This document shows positions 8,061 to 14,349 of a stretch of DNA of 14,784 nt, piece after piece. Numbering within the stretch: position 1 is the stretch's first letter; each line of letters begins with the position of its first letter. The DNA is from an uncultured SAR324 cluster bacterium. GTDB lineage: Bacteria > SAR324 > NAC60-12. The notes beneath the pieces were generated by a model. The model saw only the letters and a list, made by a program, of their open reading frames with translations, made no database searches and was not told where the DNA came from. A program made the position numbers and the translations under genes. Where the stretch lies: assembly GCA_902562015.1 (NCBI GenBank), contig CACERX010000032.1, positions 1 through 14,784 of the forward strand, in the 5' to 3' direction.

Positions 8061-8093
8061 ATGAAAAAGGTACAGACAAAAAAACTAAGATAA
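8061..8093 (+). CDS. Possible 10-codon leader peptide upstream of SDR
   Basis: A short open frame, ATG to TAA, encodes MKKVQTKKLR and stops 4 nt before the SDR start codon. The Lys/Arg-rich content and close spacing would allow translational coupling. No strong ribosome site precedes it, and an ORF of this size can occur by chance. Confidence 0.15.
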   Translation: MKKVQTKKLR

Positions 8094-8097
8094 GGGC

Positions 8098-8823
8098 ATG
8101 AATAAAGACAAAGTAGCACTGATAATTGGTGCAGGAGACTATCTGGGAAGCGCCATCGCAAGACGCTTCGCAAAAGAGGGTTATCATGCAGTTGGAACTC
8201 GCAGGCGAGGTGATATTGAAAGTTTTGTCAAGGAAATTGAAAATACCGGCGGTAGAGCCACTGGGATTCACAGTGACGCACGTAAAGAGGAGCAAGTAAT
8301 TGAGCTGGTTGAAAATGTTGAAAATGAAATTGGGACAATTGAGATTTTTGTGTTTAATATTGGAGGGAATGTTATGTTTTCAATCCTAGACACAACAACA
8401 AGAGTCTACACCAAGGTGTGGGAAATGTGTGCGCTAGCAGGTTTCTTAACTGGAAGAGAGGTAGCTCGTCGCATGGTTAGCCGAAAGCGCGGTACCATGC
8501 TGTTTACAGGAGCGACAGCAAGTGTAAGGGGAAGTAGTGGATTTTCAGCATTCGCTGGTGGCAAGCATGCCCTCAGGGCGCTTACACAGAGTATGGCAAA
8601 GGAACTGATGCCGCAAAATATTCATGTTGCCCATGTAATTATAGATGGGCCTATTGATACTGAATGGACTCGCCAGAGATTCCCGGACATGGTAAAGGAA
8701 CGCCCTAAAGATGGCCTGCTTCAAACAGACGATATTGCAGAGACTTATTGGACGATTCATAGCCAGAAAAGAAGCGCATGGACTTTCGAAACCGATGTCC
8801 GTCCATGGGTTGAACCATGGTAA
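8098..8823 (+). CDS. Short-chain dehydrogenase/reductase family protein with Tyr-to-Phe change in the YxxxK motif
   Basis: 241 residues, normal SDR length, Rossmann fold. The cofactor loop is GAGDYLG (residues 11-17), in place of the usual TGxxxGxG, and NIGG (87-90) replaces NNAG. In the active-site region, FTGATASVRG (136-145) has Ala/Thr where the catalytic serine normally sits. The YxxxK motif reads FAGGK, with Phe152 in place of Tyr while Lys156 is kept. HVAHVIIDGPIDTEW (176-190) follows, as in a widespread SDR subgroup with FAGAK-type motifs. The protein probably binds NAD(P)(H), but classical Tyr-driven hydride chemistry is unlikely, so substrate and reaction are unknown. The start is supported by AAGATAAGGG just upstream. 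The downstream potassium-channel gene is convergent, 45 bp away. Confidence 0.88.
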   Translation: MNKDKVALIIGAGDYLGSAIARRFAKEGYHAVGTRRRGDIESFVKEIENTGGRATGIHSDARKEEQVIELVENVENEIGTIEIFVFNIGGNVMFSILDTTTRVYTKVWEMCALAGFLTGREVARRMVSRKRGTMLFTGATASVRGSSGFSAFAGGKHALRALTQSMAKELMPQNIHVAHVIIDGPIDTEWTRQRFPDMVKERPKDGLLQTDDIAETYWTIHSQKRSAWTFETDVRPWVEPW

Positions 8824-8868
8824 TGCTGACTGTAGTTTTTTCATCACAATTAAATTTTTTCTGAATCA

Positions 8869-9645
8869 TTACAATTTCTCTCCGCAATGAGGACAAAACT
8901 TTTTTTCCTTTTGCATTTCATCAGAAAATCCAGAAGCAAGCAGCCCTGCGGGTAATGCAAAAAGTCCAATTCCGAATATTGCAGATACTGAGCCTAATAT
9001 CTTACCCAAAGAAGTTACCGGGAAAATATCTCCATAACCAACTGTAGTCAAAGTAGCTACCGCCCACCACATTGCTGAAGGTATGCTGGAAAACTTGTCC
9101 GGTTGAGTTCCATTTTCGGCAAAGAAAACTCCTGTTGCACAAATTAGCAGAAGACTAAACATTAAGACTAATGATGAAATCAATTCTGATCTTTTTTTAA
9201 AAATAGTATTGGTTATAATGTGAAAAGTATTTGAATGATGAAAATGTTTTGTCACCTTAAGTACTCTTAAAAACCTTAATATTCTAAGAATTCTTGCATC
9301 TGCGATAATAAAGGTTAAGTAGAAAGGCGCAATTGCAATGAGGTCTATCAGTGCCATTGGAGAGAAAAAATATCTTATTCTGCCGATAAATGGATACTGG
9401 TATTCTTCTACAGATGTACAAGACCATATCCTCAAAAAATATTCTATTGTGAAAATTATCACCGATACTGTTTCAAAATATCTAAAATAATTTTCATATT
9501 CACCAAAAATACTTTTCTCAGTTTCAAGTATTATTGCCAATACATTCAAACCAATTAATATAGAAATGAAGTAGTCAAAAATTTTACTCTGCGGATCATT
9601 CTCCTTGCTGATTTCAAGTATTTCCCAAATCCTGTGTTTTTTCAT
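8869..9645 (-). CDS. Voltage-gated potassium channel (Kv/VIC type) with C-terminal CPHC motif
   Basis: 258 residues, an inner-membrane protein that should assemble as a tetramer. Helices S1 to S3 span about 24-41, 55-73 and 91-115. S4 carries regularly spaced charges (RILRILRFLRVLK, Arg118, 121, 124, 127 and Lys130), showing voltage sensing. S5 is about 153-175, the pore helix and filter read TLTTVGYGD (198-206), which is the potassium signature, and S6 is about 212-238 with the hinge-like ALPAGLLASGF. The cytoplasmic tail ends KKFCPHCGEKL, half of a zinc ribbon. A strong Shine-Dalgarno AAGGAG lies 8 nt before the ATG (plus-strand 9654-9659), the best in the window. The gene is divergent from the MFS gene across a palindrome-rich gap. 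Potassium selectivity is well supported; physiological role unknown. Confidence 0.93.
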   Translation of the reverse strand: MKKHRIWEILEISKENDPQSKIFDYFISILIGLNVLAIILETEKSIFGEYENYFRYFETVSVIIFTIEYFLRIWSCTSVEEYQYPFIGRIRYFFSPMALIDLIAIAPFYLTFIIADARILRILRFLRVLKVTKHFHHSNTFHIITNTIFKKRSELISSLVLMFSLLLICATGVFFAENGTQPDKFSSIPSAMWWAVATLTTVGYGDIFPVTSLGKILGSVSAIFGIGLFALPAGLLASGFSDEMQKEKKFCPHCGEKL

Positions 9646-9689
9646 TTTATTTTCTCCTTACTAATATGCTTGTGAAACCTCTGTTTTTA

Positions 9690-9710
9690 AGTAAGCATGG
9701 CATACTTACT
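9690..9710. promoter_or_regulatory. 21-bp near-palindrome, candidate operator 1
   Basis: Arms AGTAAGCATG (9690-9699) and CATACTTACT (9701-9710) are reverse complements apart from one base, around a single central G. The right arm core CATACTTAC recurs directly at 9768-9776. The site lies in the shared gap between the divergent potassium-channel and MFS genes. Confidence 0.45.
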
Positions 9711-9734
9711 AAAGTAGTAATATCACACTACTTT
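9711..9734. promoter_or_regulatory. 8-bp perfect inverted repeat, candidate operator 2
   Basis: AAAGTAGT (9711-9718) and ACTACTTT (9727-9734) are perfect reverse complements separated by 8 nt, directly next to the preceding near-palindrome. The arms again contain AGTA/TACT. A TTGACA hexamer, a possible -35 element for the MFS gene, is at 9749-9754, but no good -10 follows it. Confidence 0.4.
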
Positions 9735-9836
9735 CTGCAATTGCACACTTGACATTATCTTCGTATTCATACTTACAGCTCAAGTTCATTAGTTGAATAT
9801 TGAATATTTGTGATGAAATTATTTGGAAAAATTAAT

Positions 9837-9867
9837 AAATAAGTAGATTTGATTATCTTACTTATTT
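9837..9867. promoter_or_regulatory. 9-bp perfect inverted repeat next to the MFS start, candidate operator 3
   Basis: AAATAAGTA (9837-9845) and TACTTATTT (9859-9867) are perfect reverse complements separated by 13 nt and end 17 nt before the MFS ATG. The repeat could be a regulator site or an mRNA hairpin near the ribosome-binding region. It shares the AAGTA/TACTT core with the two sites further upstream. Confidence 0.4.
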
Positions 9868-9884
9868 CTTATCAAGTTAGATAA

Positions 9885-11064
9885 ATGATTCATCAAGAAA
9901 AAATTAGGGGGTTTTTTATTAATTTTGGTCATTTTTTAGACCACATGCTGATGTTGATCTTTGCAAAGGCTGCTTTCAATGCAGGAATTGACTTCGGAAT
10001 TGTCGAAGATTTGGCCTATGCTGAAATGATTCCATACGGAATACCCTCACTTATCCTTTTCGGCGCATGTGCCCCTCTTGCAGCATTTCTTGCTGATAAA
10101 TGGAACCGCAGCGGCATGCTGACAGTCTTTTTTTTTGGTATCGGATCAGCAGCCATTCTGACTGGCTTATCACAGAGTCTTCTACAGATTGGTACTGGAC
10201 TGGCTGTAATCGGAGTATTTGCATCAATTTACCATCCTGTGGGCATAGCAATGCTTATTGAACGGGGTGGTAAAGTAGGCTGGATTCTAGGGATTAATGG
10301 AGTTTGGGGAAATATGGGAGTTGCTGGAGCACCACTAGTGACTGGATTTATACTTGCCCAATATGACTGGAGAATGGCATTCATTATTCCTGGGGCAGTT
10401 TCAATAATTTTGGGTATAAGTTACCTTGCATACACGAGAAGAAATGGAGTCAGAACTGCTCTCACCACTGAAAAGAAAAAAAAATCAAATTGGGTTTGCA
10501 CCGGGCTGGCAGAGGGCATTGGTATCTCTGGCATTAGTTACTGCTGCAGGAGGTTTTGTTTTTGGAGGTATGACATTTCTTTTACCCAGACTTTTCGATG
10601 TCAGGATGCAGGTAATTACTAATGATATAGCAGTGACAGGGACTTTAGCGGCAACAATTTATGTGGTTGCTGCATTTGCTCAGCTTTTAGTGGGCAGGCA
10701 AATAGACAAACGAAGCATTAAACCTGTGCTTATTTTCATAGCATGCGGCCAGCCTTTGTTCCTTTTCCTAATGGCATTCTATACTGATTACAGCCTTTTT
10801 GCAGTTTCACTGCTAGCAATGAGTTTTGTGTTTGGACAAATTCCCATAACCGATGCTGTTTTGTCGCAATATGTCCCTGATCAGTGGCGGACGAAGGTTC
10901 TTTCAATAAAATTCCTGATTAATCTTATGATAGGAGCGGCTGCATTAATTACAGCACGTTACCTGTTGTCATCAGGTTATGGTTTTGAACCAGTGATGCA
11001 GGCACTTGGAATTTCAGCATGTATTGTTGTAGTGGCGTCTTTTATTTTGCCAAAACAAGTTTAG
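9885..11064 (+). pseudogene. MFS transporter, interrupted by a 1-nt frameshift at an A9 run
   Basis: Two overlapping frames together encode one major facilitator protein of about 392 residues. The first runs from the ATG at 9885 (GFFINFGHFLDHMLMLIFAK, then LADKWNRSG and GINGVWGNMGVAGAPLVTGF). It leaves the correct frame at the A run 10476-10484, after which its codons give a Cys-rich, non-family tail to 10622. The second half continues from about 10483 as NQIGFAPGWQRALVSLALVT to the TAG at 11064. With eight A residues in the run, the two halves would join in frame. The N-terminus resembles the fosmidomycin-resistance-like (Fsr) branch, so export or uptake of a small organic compound is likely; the substrate is unknown. 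The gene could be a true pseudogene, a slippage-expressed gene or a sequencing error. No Shine-Dalgarno precedes the ATG. Convergent with the Rieske gene. Confidence 0.85.
10476..10484 (+). other. A9 homopolymer at the frameshift site
   Basis: Nine consecutive A residues follow GAAAAG. Reading before the run is in the frame of 9885; homology after the run is in the +1 frame. Loss of one A, or gain of two, restores the full transporter. A9 tracts are known sites of RNA-polymerase slippage and replication slippage. Confidence 0.8.
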
Positions 11065-11072
11065 CAAAAATA

Positions 11073-11106
11073 ATTTTATCTTTTCCCTTGAGGGAATGCA
11101 TAAAAT
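11073..11106. terminator. Two-part hairpin between convergent MFS and Rieske genes
   Basis: The outer arms ATTTTAT (11073-11079) and ATAAAAT (11100-11106) enclose a 3x3 internal loop and an inner stem TTCCC/GGGAA (11083-11087, 11092-11096) with a TTGA loop. It fills the 47-bp gap between the two stop codons and could end transcription in both directions. Neither side has a long classical U-tract, which lowers confidence. Confidence 0.5.
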
Positions 11107-11111
11107 TAAGC

Positions 11112-12143
11112 TTAGGCTTTGAAAGATTTCTCTGATTTGATTAATTCTTCAATCTTCCTTCGATATGCAATTGAGCCTTTGTCAATTGCAATATGTACTG
11201 GATTTTGCTTTTGCCGATTATCGGTTTGTTTCTGGATGGCTTCTAATATTTCTTTATCTTCTGCAAAAGCAACTCTAAACATTGAATTTATTTTTTCTGA
11301 AGCATTTTCATCTCCCACAGCAACATTTCTTAAATGCATCCAGCGATCTATTGTTCGATTACTGCCGACAGGAGTCAGGAAATGCAAAGCAAACAGCTGA
11401 GTTCCTAAATGACGCTGATTTTCCTCAATTTGTTTTTTTGAATCAATACTTCCAAAATCTATTACAGCAATACTCGGAAGATGTAAATAATAATAATGCC
11501 AGCGATCTACGTTGTTTTTATATCCAGGGAATTCCTTAAAGAAACCAATCGGAGGACTATTGCGAATCCAGCGCCATGCAACAATTAAATCTCCTTCAGT
11601 TTCAAATTCAACCGAGACATCTTCACTAGCTGAGCTCCCCAGTGTAGTTGGGTGGACAAAACTTACATGGGCAGGATCTACAAGATTTTCAGCAACATAG
11701 AGATAATTTGAATTCAAGTCTATTGCATCACCTTGATTAACCTCCCAACCGGATTGAGAAAATTGGGGCATTTCAAAAATTTTAGAAGTATCAGCCAGGT
11801 AATCTTCTCCCATCCAAACCCAAACTATATCGTGCTTCTCATAGACAGGATAAGTGGGAACATAAAGTGATTTTTGAATTTTTTTCTGTCCGGGTATACG
11901 TACACACACTCCTTCACAATTATATGTGATTCCATGATAGCCACATTGGATGTCGTCACCAATAAGTTTGCCCATTGAAAGTGGAAGAAATCTATGAGGA
12001 CAGCGGTCTTCCATGGCAATAACCTGACCTTTTGAGGTACGAAACATAACAATATTTTCATCAAGAATTTTTAAAGAACTTAGATCATTGTCAAATTCAG
12101 ATGACCATCCTGCTACGTACCATGCGTTCCGAACAAATTCCAT
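11112..12143 (-). CDS. Rieske 2Fe-2S aromatic ring-hydroxylating / O-demethylating oxygenase, alpha subunit (VanA-like)
   Basis: 343 residues, typical of VanA-like enzymes. The Rieske cluster ligands are Cys48-x-His50 and Cys67-x2-His70 (CPHR and CGYHG). The mononuclear iron site is NLVDPAHVSFVH (153-164), with Asp156 bridging to the Rieske centre and His159 and His164 as iron ligands. FAEDKEILEAIQKQ near residues 299-312 supplies the expected conserved C-terminal acidic block. The N-terminus MEFVRNAWYVAGWSSEF matches the family start. Such enzymes use O2 and electrons from a separate ferredoxin reductase to demethylate or hydroxylate aromatic or related substrates; no reductase gene is in the window, so electrons must come from elsewhere. 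The substrate is not predictable from sequence alone. There is no Shine-Dalgarno. The gene is divergent from the BtuF-like gene by 182 bp. Confidence 0.93.
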   Translation of the reverse strand: MEFVRNAWYVAGWSSEFDNDLSSLKILDENIVMFRTSKGQVIAMEDRCPHRFLPLSMGKLIGDDIQCGYHGITYNCEGVCVRIPGQKKIQKSLYVPTYPVYEKHDIVWVWMGEDYLADTSKIFEMPQFSQSGWEVNQGDAIDLNSNYLYVAENLVDPAHVSFVHPTTLGSSASEDVSVEFETEGDLIVAWRWIRNSPPIGFFKEFPGYKNNVDRWHYYYLHLPSIAVIDFGSIDSKKQIEENQRHLGTQLFALHFLTPVGSNRTIDRWMHLRNVAVGDENASEKINSMFRVAFAEDKEILEAIQKQTDNRQKQNPVHIAIDKGSIAYRRKIEELIKSEKSFKA

Positions 12144-12314
12144 TTGATTACATTAATAATTTGAGTTGAAAAAATTTTTGTTATAATAAAATATGATCAG
12201 ATTTATTAAAAGTTGCACAGTCATTAATTATATAACACAAAATTGAAGCTATTCCAACAATGTCAGGGAATTGATTTAATACTGTTTTTAACTCACATAT
12301 AACTGGATTTTAAA

Positions 12315-12320
12315 AAAGGA
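12315..12320 (+). promoter_or_regulatory. Ribosome-binding site that decides the start of the BtuF-like gene
   Basis: AAAGGA ends at 12320 and overlaps an upstream ATG at 12320-12322. It is 5 nt from the second in-frame ATG at 12326, which is normal spacing, so translation more likely starts at 12326 with MDKKIVSLLPS. Confidence 0.6.
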
Positions 12321-12325
12321 TGTAT

Positions 12326-13249
12326 ATGGATAAAAAAATAGTTTCTTTGCTTCCAAGCTGTACTGAAATCATCTGCAAACTTGGATACATTGAAAATCTT
12401 GTTGGAATTTCTCATGAGTGCGACTACCCAATTCCAATTTCCGGCCTCCCTGTTTTAACAAAAGCCAGAGTATCATCTGAAGGAAACAGCATTGAAATTA
12501 ATCAGTGTGTTTCTGATTTGTTGCAAAAAGGTTTATCAGTTTATGACGTTGATGCCTCTTTATTGAAAAGTCTGTCTCCGGATATTATTGTTACACAGGC
12601 ACAATGCGAGGCCTGTGCAGTCAGTCTAGACCAAGTAAAGGAAATTGTTTCTAATTGGACACGTAACAAAACTGAAATCATTTCACTTGAACCAAATAAT
12701 CTGAACGAAGTGTGGCACAGTTTTGATATTATTGCTAAAGCTATGGATGATCCTGAATCTTCTTGCATTCTGAAGACAGAGATTAATGAAAGATTTAAAT
12801 TACTTAAAGATAAATTGAATGGAACTAAGAAAAAACCTACTATCTTGTGCATTGAGTGGATTAAACCAATAATGGTAGCAGCAAATTGGGTTCCAGAACT
12901 TGTAGGTCTTGCCGGTGGAAAAAATGTCATTAGTGTAAGCGGATCTGATTCAAATTTTTGCTCCTGGGATGAAGTTGAAAAAACAAATCCAGACATAATT
13001 ATAATGATGCCTTGTGGTTTCGAAATCAAAAGAACCTTAGAGGATTTTCATTATCTTCAGAAAAGAGGAGGGTGGCAGGAACTGAAGGCAGTTAAAGATA
13101 ATAAAGTATATGTTGTTGATGGGAATCAGTATTTTAACCGCCCAGGACCAAGGCTAGTAGATTCAGCAGAAATTTTGGCAGAAATTATTAATCCTGATGA
13201 TTTTGAAAGAAAATATCCAGAAAATGCATGGATAGCTATTGATTCCTGA
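12326..13249 (+). CDS. Cobalamin/siderophore-type ABC substrate-binding protein (BtuF-like, PF01497) without signal peptide
   Basis: 307 residues from the preferred ATG. The opening IVSLLPSCTEIICKLGYIENLVGISHECD is the classic periplasmic-binding-fold start of BtuF/FhuD-like proteins (helical-backbone class III binding proteins). SPDIIVTQAQCEACAVS and the end block VDGNQYFNRPGPRLVDSAEILAEI also match a common subgroup annotated as cobalamin-binding. There is no hydrophobic signal sequence: the mature-type fold starts within four residues of Met. The protein is therefore predicted to be cytoplasmic unless exported by another route. No permease (BtuC) or ATPase (BtuD) gene is adjacent. Eight cysteines, several in the QCEAC area, could matter for metal or corrinoid binding. 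The role is uncertain: vitamin B12 handling is possible but not shown. The downstream DapA-like remnant begins 32 bp later on the same strand. Confidence 0.85.
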   Translation: MDKKIVSLLPSCTEIICKLGYIENLVGISHECDYPIPISGLPVLTKARVSSEGNSIEINQCVSDLLQKGLSVYDVDASLLKSLSPDIIVTQAQCEACAVSLDQVKEIVSNWTRNKTEIISLEPNNLNEVWHSFDIIAKAMDDPESSCILKTEINERFKLLKDKLNGTKKKPTILCIEWIKPIMVAANWVPELVGLAGGKNVISVSGSDSNFCSWDEVEKTNPDIIIMMPCGFEIKRTLEDFHYLQKRGGWQELKAVKDNKVYVVDGNQYFNRPGPRLVDSAEILAEIINPDDFERKYPENAWIAIDS

Positions 13250-13281
13250 ACGATCAAAAATACATTTATTATTTTTGAAAA

Positions 13282-14169
13282 ATGATTGTGGGAAATGAAA
13301 AAGTTTTTAGTGGTTGCATACCTGCTTTAATGACACGGTGCAATGTGAAAGGTAAACCCGATCTGAATACGCTTGTACTAAAGGGGGAACAATTAATTAA
13401 TGCTGGCATGAAATCTATCGTATACTGTGGCTCCATGGGTGATTGGCATTTACTAACTGATTAACAAAGGCAGGAAGGAGTTAGTGCCCTGATTGAAGCA
13501 GGAGTCACTATTATAGTCGGGACCGGTGCCTAAAACACTTTAAAAGCTACTCTTCATGCCAAGCATGCTTCAGAAAATGATCCGTCAGGTTTAATGATAA
13601 TACCTAGGGTACTATCACGAGGGGGCTCTCCATATGCACGTAAATTTCATATTAAAGCCATCCTTGAATTTGGTAAGGGGCTTCCATCAGTAATTTACAA
13701 TAGTCTACACTATGAATTTGAAAAAAAGGCAGAACTTTTTTTCGAACTTCGAAAAAACTATACTCACTTGGTGGGTTTCAAAGAATTTGGAGGTGCAGGG
13801 GCGCTGCGTTATGCAGCTGAGAATATTACTGAGAAAGATAAAGAACTGGCTTTAGTTGTTGGAGTTGATACTCAGGTTTTTCACGGGATTGTAAACTGCG
13901 GAGCAACTGGCGCGATAACAGGAATTTGGAATGTAATTCCTGAAGCTGTTATTAAATTATTCGATTTGTGCATTGAAGCTTCAATAGAGCTTAACGACGC
14001 TTTAAAAGTTCTTTCAACATTCGAAAAAGGTCCAGACCTAGTGTTGTATTACAAATTTTTATTATATTTAAAAGGTGAGAAAGAATATGCTCAAAATTTT
14101 AATGTATTTGACAAACTCAATGAGAGCCAAAGTGAATTTACTGCAAAACAATTAAATTTGTTTAATTAA
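13282..14169 (+). pseudogene. DapA-superfamily (dihydrodipicolinate synthase family) aldolase/lyase, two in-frame TAA codons
   Basis: One reading frame of 296 codons is broken at TAA 13462-13464 and TAA 13531-13533; the open parts are 13282-13461 and, from ATG 13594, to 14169. Across the stops the sequence stays in family: CGSMGDWHLLTD, stop where Glu is expected, QRQEGVSALIEAGVTIIVGT, stop, NTLKATLHAKHAS. The second part keeps VIYNSLHYEFE with the catalytic Tyr block, GFKEFGGAGALRYAAENI with the Schiff-base Lys, and VGVDTQVFHGIVNCGATGAI. Family members are class I pyruvate-dependent aldolases or lyases; this subgroup's substrate is unclear. An N-terminal 60-residue piece alone cannot form the TIM barrel, and the downstream piece lacks the first strands, so the gene is most likely inactive. 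Decay looks recent because the rest is well kept. The segment before VLSTFEKGPDLVLYYK may also be shortened relative to relatives. Confidence 0.85.
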
Positions 14170-14267
14170 TGGTGGAAAAACCGGGATCAATGATTTTCTT
14201 AAATAAAAATTTAAAACCGTTAACTGATAAAGATTGTATTTAAGATAATTTTTGTAAATAATCAGTA

Positions 14268-14296
14268 TTGAGTCTAGCCTAATTTAGTTTTAATAT
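14268..14296 (+). promoter_or_regulatory. Candidate promoter for apt
   Basis: TTGAGT (14268-14273) and TAATAT (14291-14296), spaced 17 bp, match the sigma70 elements at four of six positions each and lie 53 bp before the apt start. The gap 14170-14349 shows no other clear signal. Low confidence because of the AT-rich background. Confidence 0.27.
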
Positions 14297-14349
14297 AGTG
14301 CGGAAAATAAAACTTAATAGCAAAAAAATTATTAAATGATCAAAATTGC

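Noticed and set aside
10426..11064. Second half of the MFS gene as an independent gene starting at ATG 10426
   Set aside because: Its first ~19 codons overlap the first half out of frame and are not MFS-like; the true continuation begins at the A run.
12144..12325. Cobalamin riboswitch upstream of the BtuF-like gene
   Set aside because: TGTCAGGG near 12261 recalls part of a B12 box, but the surrounding conserved core is absent and the gap is very AT-rich.
12541..13029. 162-codon open frame on the minus strand opposite the BtuF-like gene
   Set aside because: It lies wholly inside a well-supported gene, has no family resemblance and no ribosome site; it is a shadow frame.
13462..13533. Possible reassignment of TAA as a sense codon, explaining the two stops in the DapA-like gene
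   Set aside because: TAA ends several intact genes here at their natural C-termini (DUF1501, lipoprotein A, SDR), and no other intact gene has internal TAA.
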